Part shown: piece by piece, positions 25,430 through 34,113 of the stretch
Numbering within the stretch: position 1 is the stretch's first letter
Layout of the letters: each line of letters opens with the position of its first letter
Source of the DNA: Sulfurospirillaceae bacterium
GTDB lineage: Bacteria; Campylobacterota; Campylobacteria; Campylobacterales; Sulfurospirillaceae
Direction of reading: 5' to 3'
Assembly: GCA_028684065.1 (NCBI GenBank)
Contig: JAQUGO010000001.1
Span: 124,001-188,000, forward strand
Length of the DNA stretch: 64,000 nucleotides
The notes under the pieces: generated by a model
The model's input: the letters and a program-made list of their open reading frames with translations, nothing else
The model's database searches: none
What the model was told of the DNA's origin: nothing
Translations under genes and position numbers: made by a program

Positions 25430-26695
25430 TTAATGGTTTACTTCAAAATAGTGCGTTAAGAGATTTGTTATTTCACAGAGTAGATTGCAACTACCTTCAT
25501 ACAAAATATTATGACGCAAGCCAATTCCAACTTGTTCATAATTTGGAAAGCCTCGTATTAACAGTGCTTTATGGAACTTATGTGCCAATCGTTGTGCGTG
25601 ATAATTACTGATGATTGCATCATAATTGGGAAGAAGCGCTTCAATATCCTCAAAATCACCAATTTGAACTTGACATGTAAAAGCTTCTTGTATCTCACTT
25701 CGTTGAGCTATAATGGCATTAATTTTAGCACCAGCTTCCATCAGTACCGTGGTAAGGGCATAGACACTATCAGGTTCATCGGCAATCAGAATGTTCGATT
25801 TTCCTAAAATAAAATGTGTATCTAAAAGAACATCTTGCAAACGTTTTCGCCATCTTAGAATAGAAGCATGTGGAGTTTTAATACCAGTATACGTCAATAT
25901 TTTACTGTAAAAAGTATCTACGGCTTTTAAGCCAGAGAGGCTATCAAAATGCAAATGCGTGCTTTGATGATTTTTTGCTAAAAACAAGGTGCCACACTTT
26001 TCAACCGAACGACCAACGGTCATGATTAATCCAGCATCACCAAGTTTTTCTATCGTCTCTACACTAATGCCACCACTACTAAGGCTCCCTTGTTTAATCC
26101 CTAAATGACCATCCAATGAATCACTTAAATCAGGTACAGCATAAACATCAAAACCAAATAGTTCTAAATTTTCTTTAAGTTTTTCAACTTCAATCGGACT
26201 GAGATTGACGTTAGGAATCAGTAAAACTTTCATTTTAATACACTGAGATGAAGGCTTTATCAGTTGAGTGATAATGTTCTGTACACTTAAACTCCAACCA
26301 CTTTCCAAGCCACCTTCAAAATCAGGCGTGTGCACATAAACAATTTTTTGTTTGTCTTTTAAAAGAAGACTCGCTCCTTTAATATCATCACCTTTGGTCT
26401 CTGTAAGTCCTGTGGTAAAAAGCCCTACTAAATCGGGTGTTACCTTCTGTGTAATATTGGTAATTGCCTCAGATATTGAGTATTCACCTCCATCGATAAC
26501 TGCCGTTATATCATTGACCGCTGTGGTTTGAATCGCAATAGGGTCATTAAAATGACGTGTAAAAAGAACTTTGGTAAAAGAAGCACATCCTTGAGCACCA
26601 TGCATCAAAGGCATACAGTTTTTGATACCCAAGAAAGCCAATGTCGCACCCATCGGTTGAGAAAGTTTTAAAGGGTTTACATGTAAAGGTTTCAT
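25430..26695 (-). CDS. nifN: NifN, FeMo-cofactor scaffold subunit
   Basis: About 421 residues from ATG 26695, which overlaps the nifE stop codon (ATGA) and has GGAGG upstream. The N-terminus reads LHVNPLKLSQPMGATLAFLG, with the cluster region MPLMHGAQGCASFTKVLF. TTAVNDITAVIDGG and the later VGLFTTGLTETKGDD are standard NifN/NifK-type blocks. NifEN is the heterotetramer on which the FeMo-cofactor is completed. The copy looks intact. A TACATGTA palindrome lies within its first codons. Confidence 0.93.
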   Translation of the reverse strand: MKPLHVNPLKLSQPMGATLAFLGIKNCMPLMHGAQGCASFTKVLFTRHFNDPIAIQTTAVNDITAVIDGGEYSISEAITNITQKVTPDLVGLFTTGLTETKGDDIKGASLLLKDKQKIVYVHTPDFEGGLESGWSLSVQNIITQLIKPSSQCIKMKVLLIPNVNLSPIEVEKLKENLELFGFDVYAVPDLSDSLDGHLGIKQGSLSSGGISVETIEKLGDAGLIMTVGRSVEKCGTLFLAKNHQSTHLHFDSLSGLKAVDTFYSKILTYTGIKTPHASILRWRKRLQDVLLDTHFILGKSNILIADEPDSVYALTTVLMEAGAKINAIIAQRSEIQEAFTCQVQIGDFEDIEALLPNYDAIISNYHAQRLAHKFHKALLIRGFPNYEQVGIGLRHNILYEGSCNLLCEITNLLTHYFEVNH

Positions 26696-28050
26696 CCATT
26701 GGCCTCCATTATCTCCCACGGGGCTTGTGTTCCTGCAATCTTAAATACAGGATTACTTAATGCCGCACACACATCAATCGCAAGATTTTCTAAGCCACCA
26801 TAGGCACCATAACTCACCTTTTTTTCTTGATTAACATCTACAAAAGCGATACGTTTTTTCAAAGCAGTGTACAAACTTCGCCCCCCCGCTAAGAGAATAT
26901 CAACATGATGTTCATCAATCAGCTTGGCTTGCTCATTGGCAGGTACTTTCATCAAAATAGGTACATAGGTTTTAGCAATAGCAATATCTTCTTCCGTTGC
27001 TTTACGAATTGAAGTTGCGACCACTTCAATACCAATATCTTGCAAGGCTGAGGCAATGGACCATGATTTGTTACCACCTGTATTTAAAATGGCTTTTTTC
27101 CCTGCTAAAAGGTGGCGATAAGGCTCTAGCCGTTTTTCTAATAATGCTTCTTCTTCGGTGATAATACTTTCTGCTTTTTGAATTAATGTTTTATCACCAA
27201 ACGCATTAACGATTGAGCGAATGGCATTAGAGGTATCACGTTTTCCGTAAAAAGAAACACTAACGTACGGAATATTGTAACGTTCTTGCATCTTACGGCA
27301 TAAAGTAATCAAAGATTTTGCACATACGATGACATTAAGTTTTGCAGAATGAGCTTGTTGTATCTGATCAATTCTACCATCACCTGAGAGCGTTGCAACG
27401 ACTTTGATACCTATACGTTCAAGGATGGGTTTATATTGCCACATGTCACCGGTGACATTATAATCGCCAATCAGATTAATCCCATAGGGATGAATACTCT
27501 CAGGTTCACGAGTACCCACCAAAGCATCTAAAACAGCTTCACCAGCAAGGCGAGAGCCTAAGTTTTTTCCTCCAACAAAGCCAGGAGAATGAACAGCAAC
27601 AACCGGAATACTGAAACGCTCTTGGGCTTCTTTACATATATAGTCGATATTATCACCAATCATCGCTGTCACACATGTTTCATAGACAAAAATAGCTTTA
27701 GGGTTTTTATGCTCCCAAATATAATTGAGCGCATCATTGAGCTTTTTATCACCCCCAAAAATAATGTCCTGTGTCGTAACATTGGTGCAGTAGCCTAAGG
27801 GTGTGTTATTTTCCCCTTCCCAGCTTGTTAAAGTCGCACGTGTCTCCCATGATGCCCCTAAACATGTATCAGGACCATGAACCAAATGCACTGCATCAGC
27901 ATAAGGGAAAAGTGCTATTTGCGCCCCCTCGAACGCACACCCACCACTCGTTGCTCCAGGCTTTGGTTTGTCACAACTGCTCTTTTTTTCTTTGTTATGA
28001 GAACAAGCACTCTCGTTTAACAAATCTTTGATGAGTTTTTTATTTATCAT
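26692..28050 (-). CDS. nifE: NifE, FeMo-cofactor scaffold subunit
   Basis: 452 residues. The N-terminal block LLNESACSHNKEKKSSCDKP, PGATSGGCAFEGAQIALFP and the VHLVHGPDTCLGASWETR region carry the conserved cluster cysteines of NifE. IFVYETCVTAMIGDNID follows as expected. It forms the NifEN scaffold with the next gene. The ATG at 28050 agrees with the usual NifE N-terminus, but lies only about 12 nt after the end of the nearest -24/-12 element (28063-28076), which would leave almost no leader. Confidence 0.94.
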   Translation of the reverse strand: MINKKLIKDLLNESACSHNKEKKSSCDKPKPGATSGGCAFEGAQIALFPYADAVHLVHGPDTCLGASWETRATLTSWEGENNTPLGYCTNVTTQDIIFGGDKKLNDALNYIWEHKNPKAIFVYETCVTAMIGDNIDYICKEAQERFSIPVVAVHSPGFVGGKNLGSRLAGEAVLDALVGTREPESIHPYGINLIGDYNVTGDMWQYKPILERIGIKVVATLSGDGRIDQIQQAHSAKLNVIVCAKSLITLCRKMQERYNIPYVSVSFYGKRDTSNAIRSIVNAFGDKTLIQKAESIITEEEALLEKRLEPYRHLLAGKKAILNTGGNKSWSIASALQDIGIEVVATSIRKATEEDIAIAKTYVPILMKVPANEQAKLIDEHHVDILLAGGRSLYTALKKRIAFVDVNQEKKVSYGAYGGLENLAIDVCAALSNPVFKIAGTQAPWEIMEANG

Positions 28051-28062
28051 AGACTAAAAGTT

Positions 28063-28076
28063 GCAAGTTTCGTTCC
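28063..28076 (-). promoter_or_regulatory. Sigma-54 (-24/-12) element upstream of nifE
   Basis: On the minus strand: GGAACGAAACTTGC, with GG and GC exactly ten bases apart. The predicted transcription start would be around 28051, next to the nifE ATG. It is back-to-back with the element at 28124-28137 for the divergent ferredoxin gene. Confidence 0.75.
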
Positions 28077-28123
28077 GTTAGAAAAATTTTATATTCGCTT
28101 AGACAACATACGATTGTTTAAAC

Positions 28124-28137
28124 GGAACACATCTTGC
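28124..28137 (+). promoter_or_regulatory. Sigma-54 (-24/-12) promoter of the ferredoxin-nifX2-flavodiiron operon
   Basis: GGAACACATCTTGC, a full match to the GG-N10-GC rule. The predicted start near 28149 leaves a 25-nt leader containing AAAGGA before the ATG at 28174. Confidence 0.82.
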
Positions 28138-28173
28138 AAATCTGTATATAAATTCATTCGTAAAGGATATAAA

Positions 28174-28551
28174 ATGGCAGTGAAAATTACAGAATTATGT
28201 ATCAATTGTGATAGTTGTATTGACGAGTGTCCAGCCACAGCAATTGTTAGTGCAAGTGACTCACCCATCAATGGTGATACGACGTATGTCAAACCTGAAA
28301 AATGTATCGAATGTGCTGACAGTACGATGCCAAAATGTGCTGATGCATGTCCAACTGATGGCGCTATTGTGTGGGATATGCCTTATACGGCTGAGTTTCA
28401 AGAGTACTATGTTAAAGGAAATGAAAGTGGTCTTTATGCAATTCGTGAACACAAGAAAAACGGCATTATGTATCCTGAAGTTTCTCCTAAACCTTACCGC
28501 GAAGTTATTGCTATCAGTGACCGCCAAGCACATGTAGCCGTGAGCGCTTAA
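28174..28551 (+). CDS. 4Fe-4S ferredoxin (nif-associated, two clusters)
   Basis: 125 residues. The N-terminal half has a full cluster motif C-x2-C-x2-C-x3-C (CINCDSCIDECP). The second motif has the long insert seen in nif-linked FdxN-type ferredoxins (CIECADSTMPKCADACPTDGAI). The C-terminal 50 residues are an extension without cysteines. The role is low-potential electron transfer, to nitrogenase or to NifB-type maturation. ATG 28174 has AAAGGA upstream; the open frame further upstream overlaps the promoter and is not used. Confidence 0.9.
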   Translation: MAVKITELCINCDSCIDECPATAIVSASDSPINGDTTYVKPEKCIECADSTMPKCADACPTDGAIVWDMPYTAEFQEYYVKGNESGLYAIREHKKNGIMYPEVSPKPYREVIAISDRQAHVAVSA

Positions 28552-28552
28552 G

Positions 28553-28939
28553 ATGAAAATTGCATTTGCATCCACCGACAATCTCCTTGTTAATGAACAT
28601 TTTGGGTGGTGCAAATGCTTTTATATGTACGAACTAGAGAACGATAGTTTTACATTTCTACAAAGTATTGATGCCTCAGCTGAACTGAGCGATGAGAGTG
28701 AAAAGTTAAGTTATAAAATAAACTGTGTTAAAGACGCACACATACTTTATGTTGCACAAATTGGCCCAAAAGCTTCCATGCTAGTTAAAAATGCAGGCAT
28801 TTTTGCCATGCGTGCGACCAAAGAAGATGAAAGCATCAAAGAGGTGTTAGAATCTCTTTTAAAACTTACAAAAAACAATCCTCCATTATGGATGCAAAGG
28901 CTTCTTCATGTACCACGTACCACAAACGATAGCGAATGA
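28553..28939 (+). CDS. Second NifX-family protein
   Basis: 128 residues, one NifX/NifB-C domain (KIAFASTDNLLVNEHFGWCKCFYMYEL, then AHILYVAQIGPKASMLVKNAGIFAM), followed by a short tail. It starts one base after the ferredoxin stop. It is a paralogue of the nifX at 13201-13551. Its cysteine pair in GWCKC is not in the other copy. It is likely a carrier or storage protein for a cofactor precursor, as for NafY/NifY-type proteins; this role is inferred. Its end overlaps the flavodiiron gene by 32 nt. Confidence 0.85.
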   Translation: MKIAFASTDNLLVNEHFGWCKCFYMYELENDSFTFLQSIDASAELSDESEKLSYKINCVKDAHILYVAQIGPKASMLVKNAGIFAMRATKEDESIKEVLESLLKLTKNNPPLWMQRLLHVPRTTNDSE

Positions 28940-30134
28940 TATACACTATATAGGGGTTAATGACCCAGACATTCGAACCTTTGATATCGTTATGCGAACG
29001 GCCAATGGTTCCACATACAATGCTTACCTTATTAAAACCAGCGAAGGTATTATCATTGTTGATACCGTCAAAAAAGAATTTCAAGATATATTTTTTCAGC
29101 GAATAGAAGCACTTTGCTCCTATTCTGACATTAAATACGTTATTATCCATCACATTGAACCAGATCATTCAGGAGCCTTACCCGAACTGATTCGAAAAGC
29201 GCCTCATGCAAAAGTGCTAATTTCTCCCCAAGCGACCACAATGCTTAAAGCTATTACGGGTAGTGAGGAGATTGAATTTGAAACCATTTGGACCAATAAA
29301 CAATTAAAATTAGGTGAAAAAACTATCACTTTTTTAACAACCCCCTATCTGCATTGGCCAGAAACTATGAGCAGTTATGTCCATGAGGATAAACTTCTCT
29401 TTAGTGGTGATGTTTTTGGCTCACACTATTATGATAGAAGGTTATACGATGATTTAGTCGGTGATTTTTCGTATGCATTCGCGTATTATTATGAGCATAT
29501 TATGCGTCCTTTTAAAACCTATGTTAATAATGCCCTCAAACTTTATACACGTTTTGATATTGCGCTTATCGCTCCCCTTCACGGCCCTATTTTACGAGAC
29601 AATCCAAAACAATACATTGATTTGTATACTCAATGGAGCCAGAAAAACAAACATCATGACACTAAAGTTTTATCTATTTTTTATCTCACAAGTTATAAGA
29701 ATACACAAGAGATGGCACATGCTATTATGGAAGGCAGTGAAAGTATCGATGGTGTAACGACCAATATTTATGACTTAGCCTCGATTGAAGAACCCAATAT
29801 GATAAAAATCTTAGAAGAAAGTGATGGCTTTTTGATAGGCACACCTACCATTAATGCAGATGCTCCTAAACCTGTGTGGGATTTATTATCGTGTTTAATG
29901 TTTTTAGAAAAAACAGGCAAAACCGCCTCTGCTTTTGGCTCCTATGGTTGGAGTGGTGAAGCGGTCGACAACATCATTGCTCGCTTAAAATCACTCAAGC
30001 TTAAAGTTCCACCATTACCTCTTTTAAAAATAAAACTGATTCCCAGCAGAGAAGAGTTATCTCAATGCTATTCTTTTGGCGTAGAATTTGCGGAAATACT
30101 CAATGGGAAAATGATAGAAATTGAAATGAATTAA
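28908..30134 (+). CDS. Flavodiiron protein (FprA type)
   Basis: 408 residues. The N-terminal metallo-beta-lactamase domain has the diiron ligands HHIEPDHSG (near residue 83), the second histidine block TPYLHWPETM and LLFSGDVFGSHY. The C-terminal flavodoxin domain contains STSY-like KVLSIFYLTSYKNTQEMA and the late AFGSYGWSGEAVD. These proteins reduce oxygen to water or NO to N2O. Being transcribed from a nif sigma-54 promoter together with a ferredoxin, it is a good candidate for oxygen protection of nitrogenase. AAAGG lies about 8 nt before the ATG. Confidence 0.92.
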   Translation: MYHVPQTIANDIHYIGVNDPDIRTFDIVMRTANGSTYNAYLIKTSEGIIIVDTVKKEFQDIFFQRIEALCSYSDIKYVIIHHIEPDHSGALPELIRKAPHAKVLISPQATTMLKAITGSEEIEFETIWTNKQLKLGEKTITFLTTPYLHWPETMSSYVHEDKLLFSGDVFGSHYYDRRLYDDLVGDFSYAFAYYYEHIMRPFKTYVNNALKLYTRFDIALIAPLHGPILRDNPKQYIDLYTQWSQKNKHHDTKVLSIFYLTSYKNTQEMAHAIMEGSESIDGVTTNIYDLASIEEPNMIKILEESDGFLIGTPTINADAPKPVWDLLSCLMFLEKTGKTASAFGSYGWSGEAVDNIIARLKSLKLKVPPLPLLKIKLIPSREELSQCYSFGVEFAEILNGKMIEIEMN

Positions 30135-30276
30135 AGGTATTTTTTGACAAAGTCTTTAATGTGATACTTTCTATAAAAAAGTCTACTTTTTTATACTATA
30201 TCATGATTTACTCAAAGCAAAAATAATTTAATAGAAAAAGTGTTATACTTGTCTCACATCATCATAAAGAAGCAAG

Positions 30277-31368
30277 ATGAATACAGCTGAAAATCAATTA
30301 AAAATACTACTAGAATTTGGAAAAGTTGTTAATAAAACAAGAAGCCTTAATAGCGTCTTAAAATCAATGGCTGATTATGCTCGCGATATTATCAACGCTG
30401 ATCGCTGTTCCATCTTTGTTTACGACCCAAAAAGTGACGAGCTTGTTTCAAAAATTTCTCATAACGTTGAAACTATCCGAATTAGTGTCAAAAAAGGTGT
30501 TGCCGGTTATGCGGCACTCTCCAAAGAAACCCATATTATTGTTGATGCGTATAATGACTACCGCTTTAATCCTGAAATTGATAAAAAAACAGGTTATTTG
30601 ACCAAAAGCATATTAGCTGTTCCCCTTCTTGATAATCATGGCAACACAATTGGCGTTTTTCAAGCTTTGAATAAACAAGAGTCTGTATTTACCAATTTAG
30701 ATGCTGAAATTTTATTGCTTATTTCTAATTATGCCGCATCTGCAATTGAAAATGCTATGTTGTATGATAAACTCAAAGACACCCAAACAAAAATTATTAA
30801 TAAACTTTCTAGTGCAGCAGAATTTAAAGACCAAGATACTTCAAAGCACACCAAACGTGTTGGTCTCTATAGTGGATTGCTGGCTGATAAATATGGTCTT
30901 AGTAAGGATGAAATAACCATGATCGAACTAACTGCACCTATGCATGATGCAGGTAAAATTGGTATCGCTGATAATATCATTCTCAAACCTGGTAAATTAG
31001 AAAAAGATGAATTTGAATTGATGAAAACGCATGCTCAAATTGGCTACAATCTTCTGTATGATGACGAAAATGATTATCTCAAAGTTGCAGCACTTATTGC
31101 ACTTGAACATCACGAAAAATTTGATGGCAGTGGTTATCCCAGCGGTAAAAAAGGCGAAGAAATCTCAATTTATGGGCGTATTGTAGCCATTGCAGATGTT
31201 TTTGATGCGCTTATCTCTGAGAGAGCTTATAAACGTGCTTGGAGCTTTGATGAGGCTCTTACGTATCTCAAAAATGAAAGTGGGCATCATTTTGATCCTC
31301 ACCTTATCACTCTCTTTTTGACTAACCTTGACGCTATAAAGACCATTTATAATGACCTTAAAGATTAA
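30277..31368 (+). CDS. GAF and HD-GYP domain protein (c-di-GMP phosphodiesterase)
   Basis: 363 residues. A GAF domain covers about 15-165 (ADRCSIFVYDPKSDEL, KKGVAGYAALSKETHIIVDAY, ILAVPLLDNHGNTIGVFQALNK). The HD-GYP domain follows, with MHDAGKIGIADNIILKPGKL and HHEKFDGSGYPSGKKGEEIS intact. It is soluble and probably senses a small ligand through GAF. It lies between two nif operons but its own ends give no link to them; its 3' end overlaps that of the convergent GGDEF-EAL gene. Confidence 0.9.
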   Translation: MNTAENQLKILLEFGKVVNKTRSLNSVLKSMADYARDIINADRCSIFVYDPKSDELVSKISHNVETIRISVKKGVAGYAALSKETHIIVDAYNDYRFNPEIDKKTGYLTKSILAVPLLDNHGNTIGVFQALNKQESVFTNLDAEILLLISNYAASAIENAMLYDKLKDTQTKIINKLSSAAEFKDQDTSKHTKRVGLYSGLLADKYGLSKDEITMIELTAPMHDAGKIGIADNIILKPGKLEKDEFELMKTHAQIGYNLLYDDENDYLKVAALIALEHHEKFDGSGYPSGKKGEEISIYGRIVAIADVFDALISERAYKRAWSFDEALTYLKNESGHHFDPHLITLFLTNLDAIKTIYNDLKD

Positions 31369-33991
31369 GCGTAACCTCTTCAAATTTAGCGGAAGGAATC
31401 GAAAAATAATATCCTTGTAGCAGATAGACTCCACACGCTTGAAGCACTTTAACTTGTTGCTCATTTTCAACATATTCAGCAATCACTTCTGCATTGATTT
31501 CTTTTGCAAATGCTACAATCGCCTGCACGATATTATATGAGTTTTTATCTTCTATAATATTTTTAATCAACGAGCCATCAATCTTAAGGTAGGATGGAGC
31601 AATTTTGAGAACAAACGAAAAATTAGAATAGCCACTTCCAAAATCATCTAACGCAAAACGCACACCCAAAGCTTTCATTTTATCAACAAACGGTAAAAAT
31701 TGATGACTAACCATAATATCTTCAGACTCCAATAGTTCTAAAATCAGTCGTTCACCCATAGCGTAACGTACAATATATTCTTCCAAAAATGCTACTGTTT
31801 TGGTATTTTCAATATCAAGTAAAGAGATATTTAGTGAAAAAGACGCTTTGGTATGGCTAAAAAATTCAAAACATTTGACAATCATAATACGAGTCAATTG
31901 ATGATACAAGCGTGTCTCTTTAGCGACTTCTAAAAAAAGATACGGTGAAAACACCTTATCTCCATCAACTAAGCGCATAAGGCACTCATATTTTTCTGTC
32001 TGCACATCCTTGGTATTCATAATTTTTTGGAAATAAGGAACAATTGCATCTTGCGCAATAGCATCTAATATCTTTTGGCGCCAATGGATATTTTGTTGAT
32101 GTATATTCATCTCTAGGTTTTTTTCGTTGTAAATAGCAAAAGAGAGTTTTTTTGTTTTTGCAAAGTTGAGTGCAATATCGGCTTTTTCTAACAAAGCATT
32201 TTTCCCATTGGCAACACCACATGTCATATTAATTTGAAATTCAAGGCCATCATCGTAAACTTTAAAACGTTTGTCTACCAATGCTGAACCTATCTCTCGT
32301 AAAAGAAGTTGAGTATCATTTTGATTAAAACGACTATCGTATAAAAGTAAAAATTCATCCGAACTTAGTCTATACACTTTCATATCATGAAGGTGTGCAA
32401 ATTCTTTGATAAATTTTGCAAACTCAACTAAAATAATATCCCCTACTTCCGTACCATAAAAATCATTGATATGTTTAAATCCATCAATATCAATCAAAAA
32501 TACTTGCGGAAATGCTATAAAAACAACCTCTTTTGTAAACATATTGCGATTAGGCAATTTCGTTAAAGTATCGGTGAGGTAATTTTCTTCAAGTTCTTTG
32601 TTTTTTGTTTCCAATGCAAAGTTAAGTTGTTGCAGTTCTTTCGTTTTGACAAAAATACTAAATTCTAAATTTTCATTAATTTTTTCTAAATTTTCTTGAT
32701 GAAACTTTATCTCTTTAATCATGGTATTAGCATAAAAAGATAATTCTTTAAATTCTTCTATAGCAAACTGTTTTTCATCTATTTCCATTTTATCGCGAGA
32801 TGCTAACCTAAAAAGACGGCTTAATATGACCATATCTTTCTTAATTTTTTGAGATACTAAAAAAACAATGACTCCCAAACAGAGTAAAGCACTAAGAAAT
32901 AACCCTATAGCATAACGAATATTATGTGTCATTTGTGCTTTAATCGCTACTTTGTTTTCCTCAATAGTATCATCCAGCGCATCAAGACTTTTACCAGTTG
33001 CAATAACCCAATTCCAATTTTTGGTACGTTTAAAATAAGTGATTTTAGGGCCAATATCGTTGCTAAGAAGTTTTTTATCTTGATAAGTAACAAATCCTTC
33101 GCCATGTTCTCTTATAAGGGCTAGAGCCTCTTGTCGATAATGCACCCCATCACTATCGTGTACATCATCACTGATTTTTGTTCCATACATCGCAGTTGCT
33201 ATTTTCGGATCGGCAACCAGTGAGGCAAAATCTTTGCCACCTTCGAAGTTATGGACTTCAAAGACATTAAAATAATCTTCTCCATTATCAATACGGTATC
33301 CAGAAATTTCCTCAGCTAACTCTTTTTTAATATCTTCTTCAACATCATCAATATATTCCCCTGCCCCTATAATCCAATGGTATTTTTCAAACAATTTAAC
33401 AAAAACTATTTTGCGCTCTCTTGTTGTTCTATCTGGTGGTTTGGGTGCAATATATTCACTAAAACCTTCTTGTGTATTTTTCACAATCTCAATAAAATCT
33501 TTAACAACATATTTACCCTTAATATCTTGATAATGAGCAATATTTTTCCCTTCATCACTTGGACGTACAGGAAACAATACACAATCTCCTTCAAGCGTAT
33601 CTATAAAATAATATCCACGCCCATGATTGAAGCGTATTGGACGAATTGCCTCTATAATTAATTGCTTTATAGCAGCATCACTCATACTCTTTTTGTTCTT
33701 AGCATAAAGCGATTCGGCAATGGTTACGGCTTCTAAAACACGAGTTTGAATACTCTCTTTCAACCTCTTTTCAGTCGTTTCTTTTTTAGATTCAATCACA
33801 TCTTCAACCATTTCAATGCGATTTTTTAATTCAGATTTATAATTTTGTAAAATTTTTGTTTTGAGCTCTTGAGTTGTTTGGATAAACACATCATTTTGGG
33901 TTTTAATGTACACAGCGCACACTAAGAAAATAATGAAAAAAGTAAATAACATTGTAAAAAAAAGATAATAATTTACCAATGTTTTTTTCAT
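31358..33991 (-). CDS. Cache-GGDEF-EAL protein, probable c-di-GMP phosphodiesterase
   Basis: 877 residues. One membrane segment at the N-terminus precedes two periplasmic Cache repeats (about 50-360; GRGYYFIDTLEGDCVLFP, YHWIIGAGEYIDDVEED, then NWNWVIATGKSLDALDD). A second membrane segment lies near 370-390. In the GGDEF domain the active site reads SSDEF, so synthase activity is doubtful. In the EAL domain the first motif is ECL rather than EAL, but ELLES and DDFGSGYSNF are present. Phosphodiesterase activity is therefore the more likely function. It is monocistronic. Confidence 0.87.
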   Translation of the reverse strand: MKKTLVNYYLFFTMLFTFFIIFLVCAVYIKTQNDVFIQTTQELKTKILQNYKSELKNRIEMVEDVIESKKETTEKRLKESIQTRVLEAVTIAESLYAKNKKSMSDAAIKQLIIEAIRPIRFNHGRGYYFIDTLEGDCVLFPVRPSDEGKNIAHYQDIKGKYVVKDFIEIVKNTQEGFSEYIAPKPPDRTTRERKIVFVKLFEKYHWIIGAGEYIDDVEEDIKKELAEEISGYRIDNGEDYFNVFEVHNFEGGKDFASLVADPKIATAMYGTKISDDVHDSDGVHYRQEALALIREHGEGFVTYQDKKLLSNDIGPKITYFKRTKNWNWVIATGKSLDALDDTIEENKVAIKAQMTHNIRYAIGLFLSALLCLGVIVFLVSQKIKKDMVILSRLFRLASRDKMEIDEKQFAIEEFKELSFYANTMIKEIKFHQENLEKINENLEFSIFVKTKELQQLNFALETKNKELEENYLTDTLTKLPNRNMFTKEVVFIAFPQVFLIDIDGFKHINDFYGTEVGDIILVEFAKFIKEFAHLHDMKVYRLSSDEFLLLYDSRFNQNDTQLLLREIGSALVDKRFKVYDDGLEFQINMTCGVANGKNALLEKADIALNFAKTKKLSFAIYNEKNLEMNIHQQNIHWRQKILDAIAQDAIVPYFQKIMNTKDVQTEKYECLMRLVDGDKVFSPYLFLEVAKETRLYHQLTRIMIVKCFEFFSHTKASFSLNISLLDIENTKTVAFLEEYIVRYAMGERLILELLESEDIMVSHQFLPFVDKMKALGVRFALDDFGSGYSNFSFVLKIAPSYLKIDGSLIKNIIEDKNSYNIVQAIVAFAKEINAEVIAEYVENEQQVKVLQACGVYLLQGYYFSIPSAKFEEVTLNL

Positions 33992-34064
33992 TAATTTTCT
34001 ATCCTAAGGTTAAAGTGCAACTATTGTATAGATAAAATTCTTACAAATGACTTATTAGTTCTGA

Positions 34065-34078
34065 GGAACACTTTGTGC
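34065..34078 (+). promoter_or_regulatory. Sigma-54 (-24/-12) promoter of the nifB operon
   Basis: GGAACACTTTGTGC: GG and GC are ten bases apart, and the GGAACAC half is shared with the nifX and ferredoxin promoters. The predicted start near 34090 gives a 24-nt leader before the nifB ATG. Confidence 0.82.
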
Positions 34079-34113
34079 AAACATTATGACAAAGAACGCT
34101 GAAAGGAATCGTC

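Noticed and set aside
28050-28174. ACAACATACGATTGT between the divergent nif promoters as a NifA enhancer site
   Set aside because: The half-sites are in the reverse order and spacing (ACAA-N7-TTGT) of the known TGT-N10-ACA NifA site; I could not support it.
30144-30177. TTGACA followed by TATAAA as a promoter of the GAF-HD-GYP gene
   Set aside because: The spacer is 22 nt, too long for a normal sigma-70 promoter, and it lies 100 nt before the gene.
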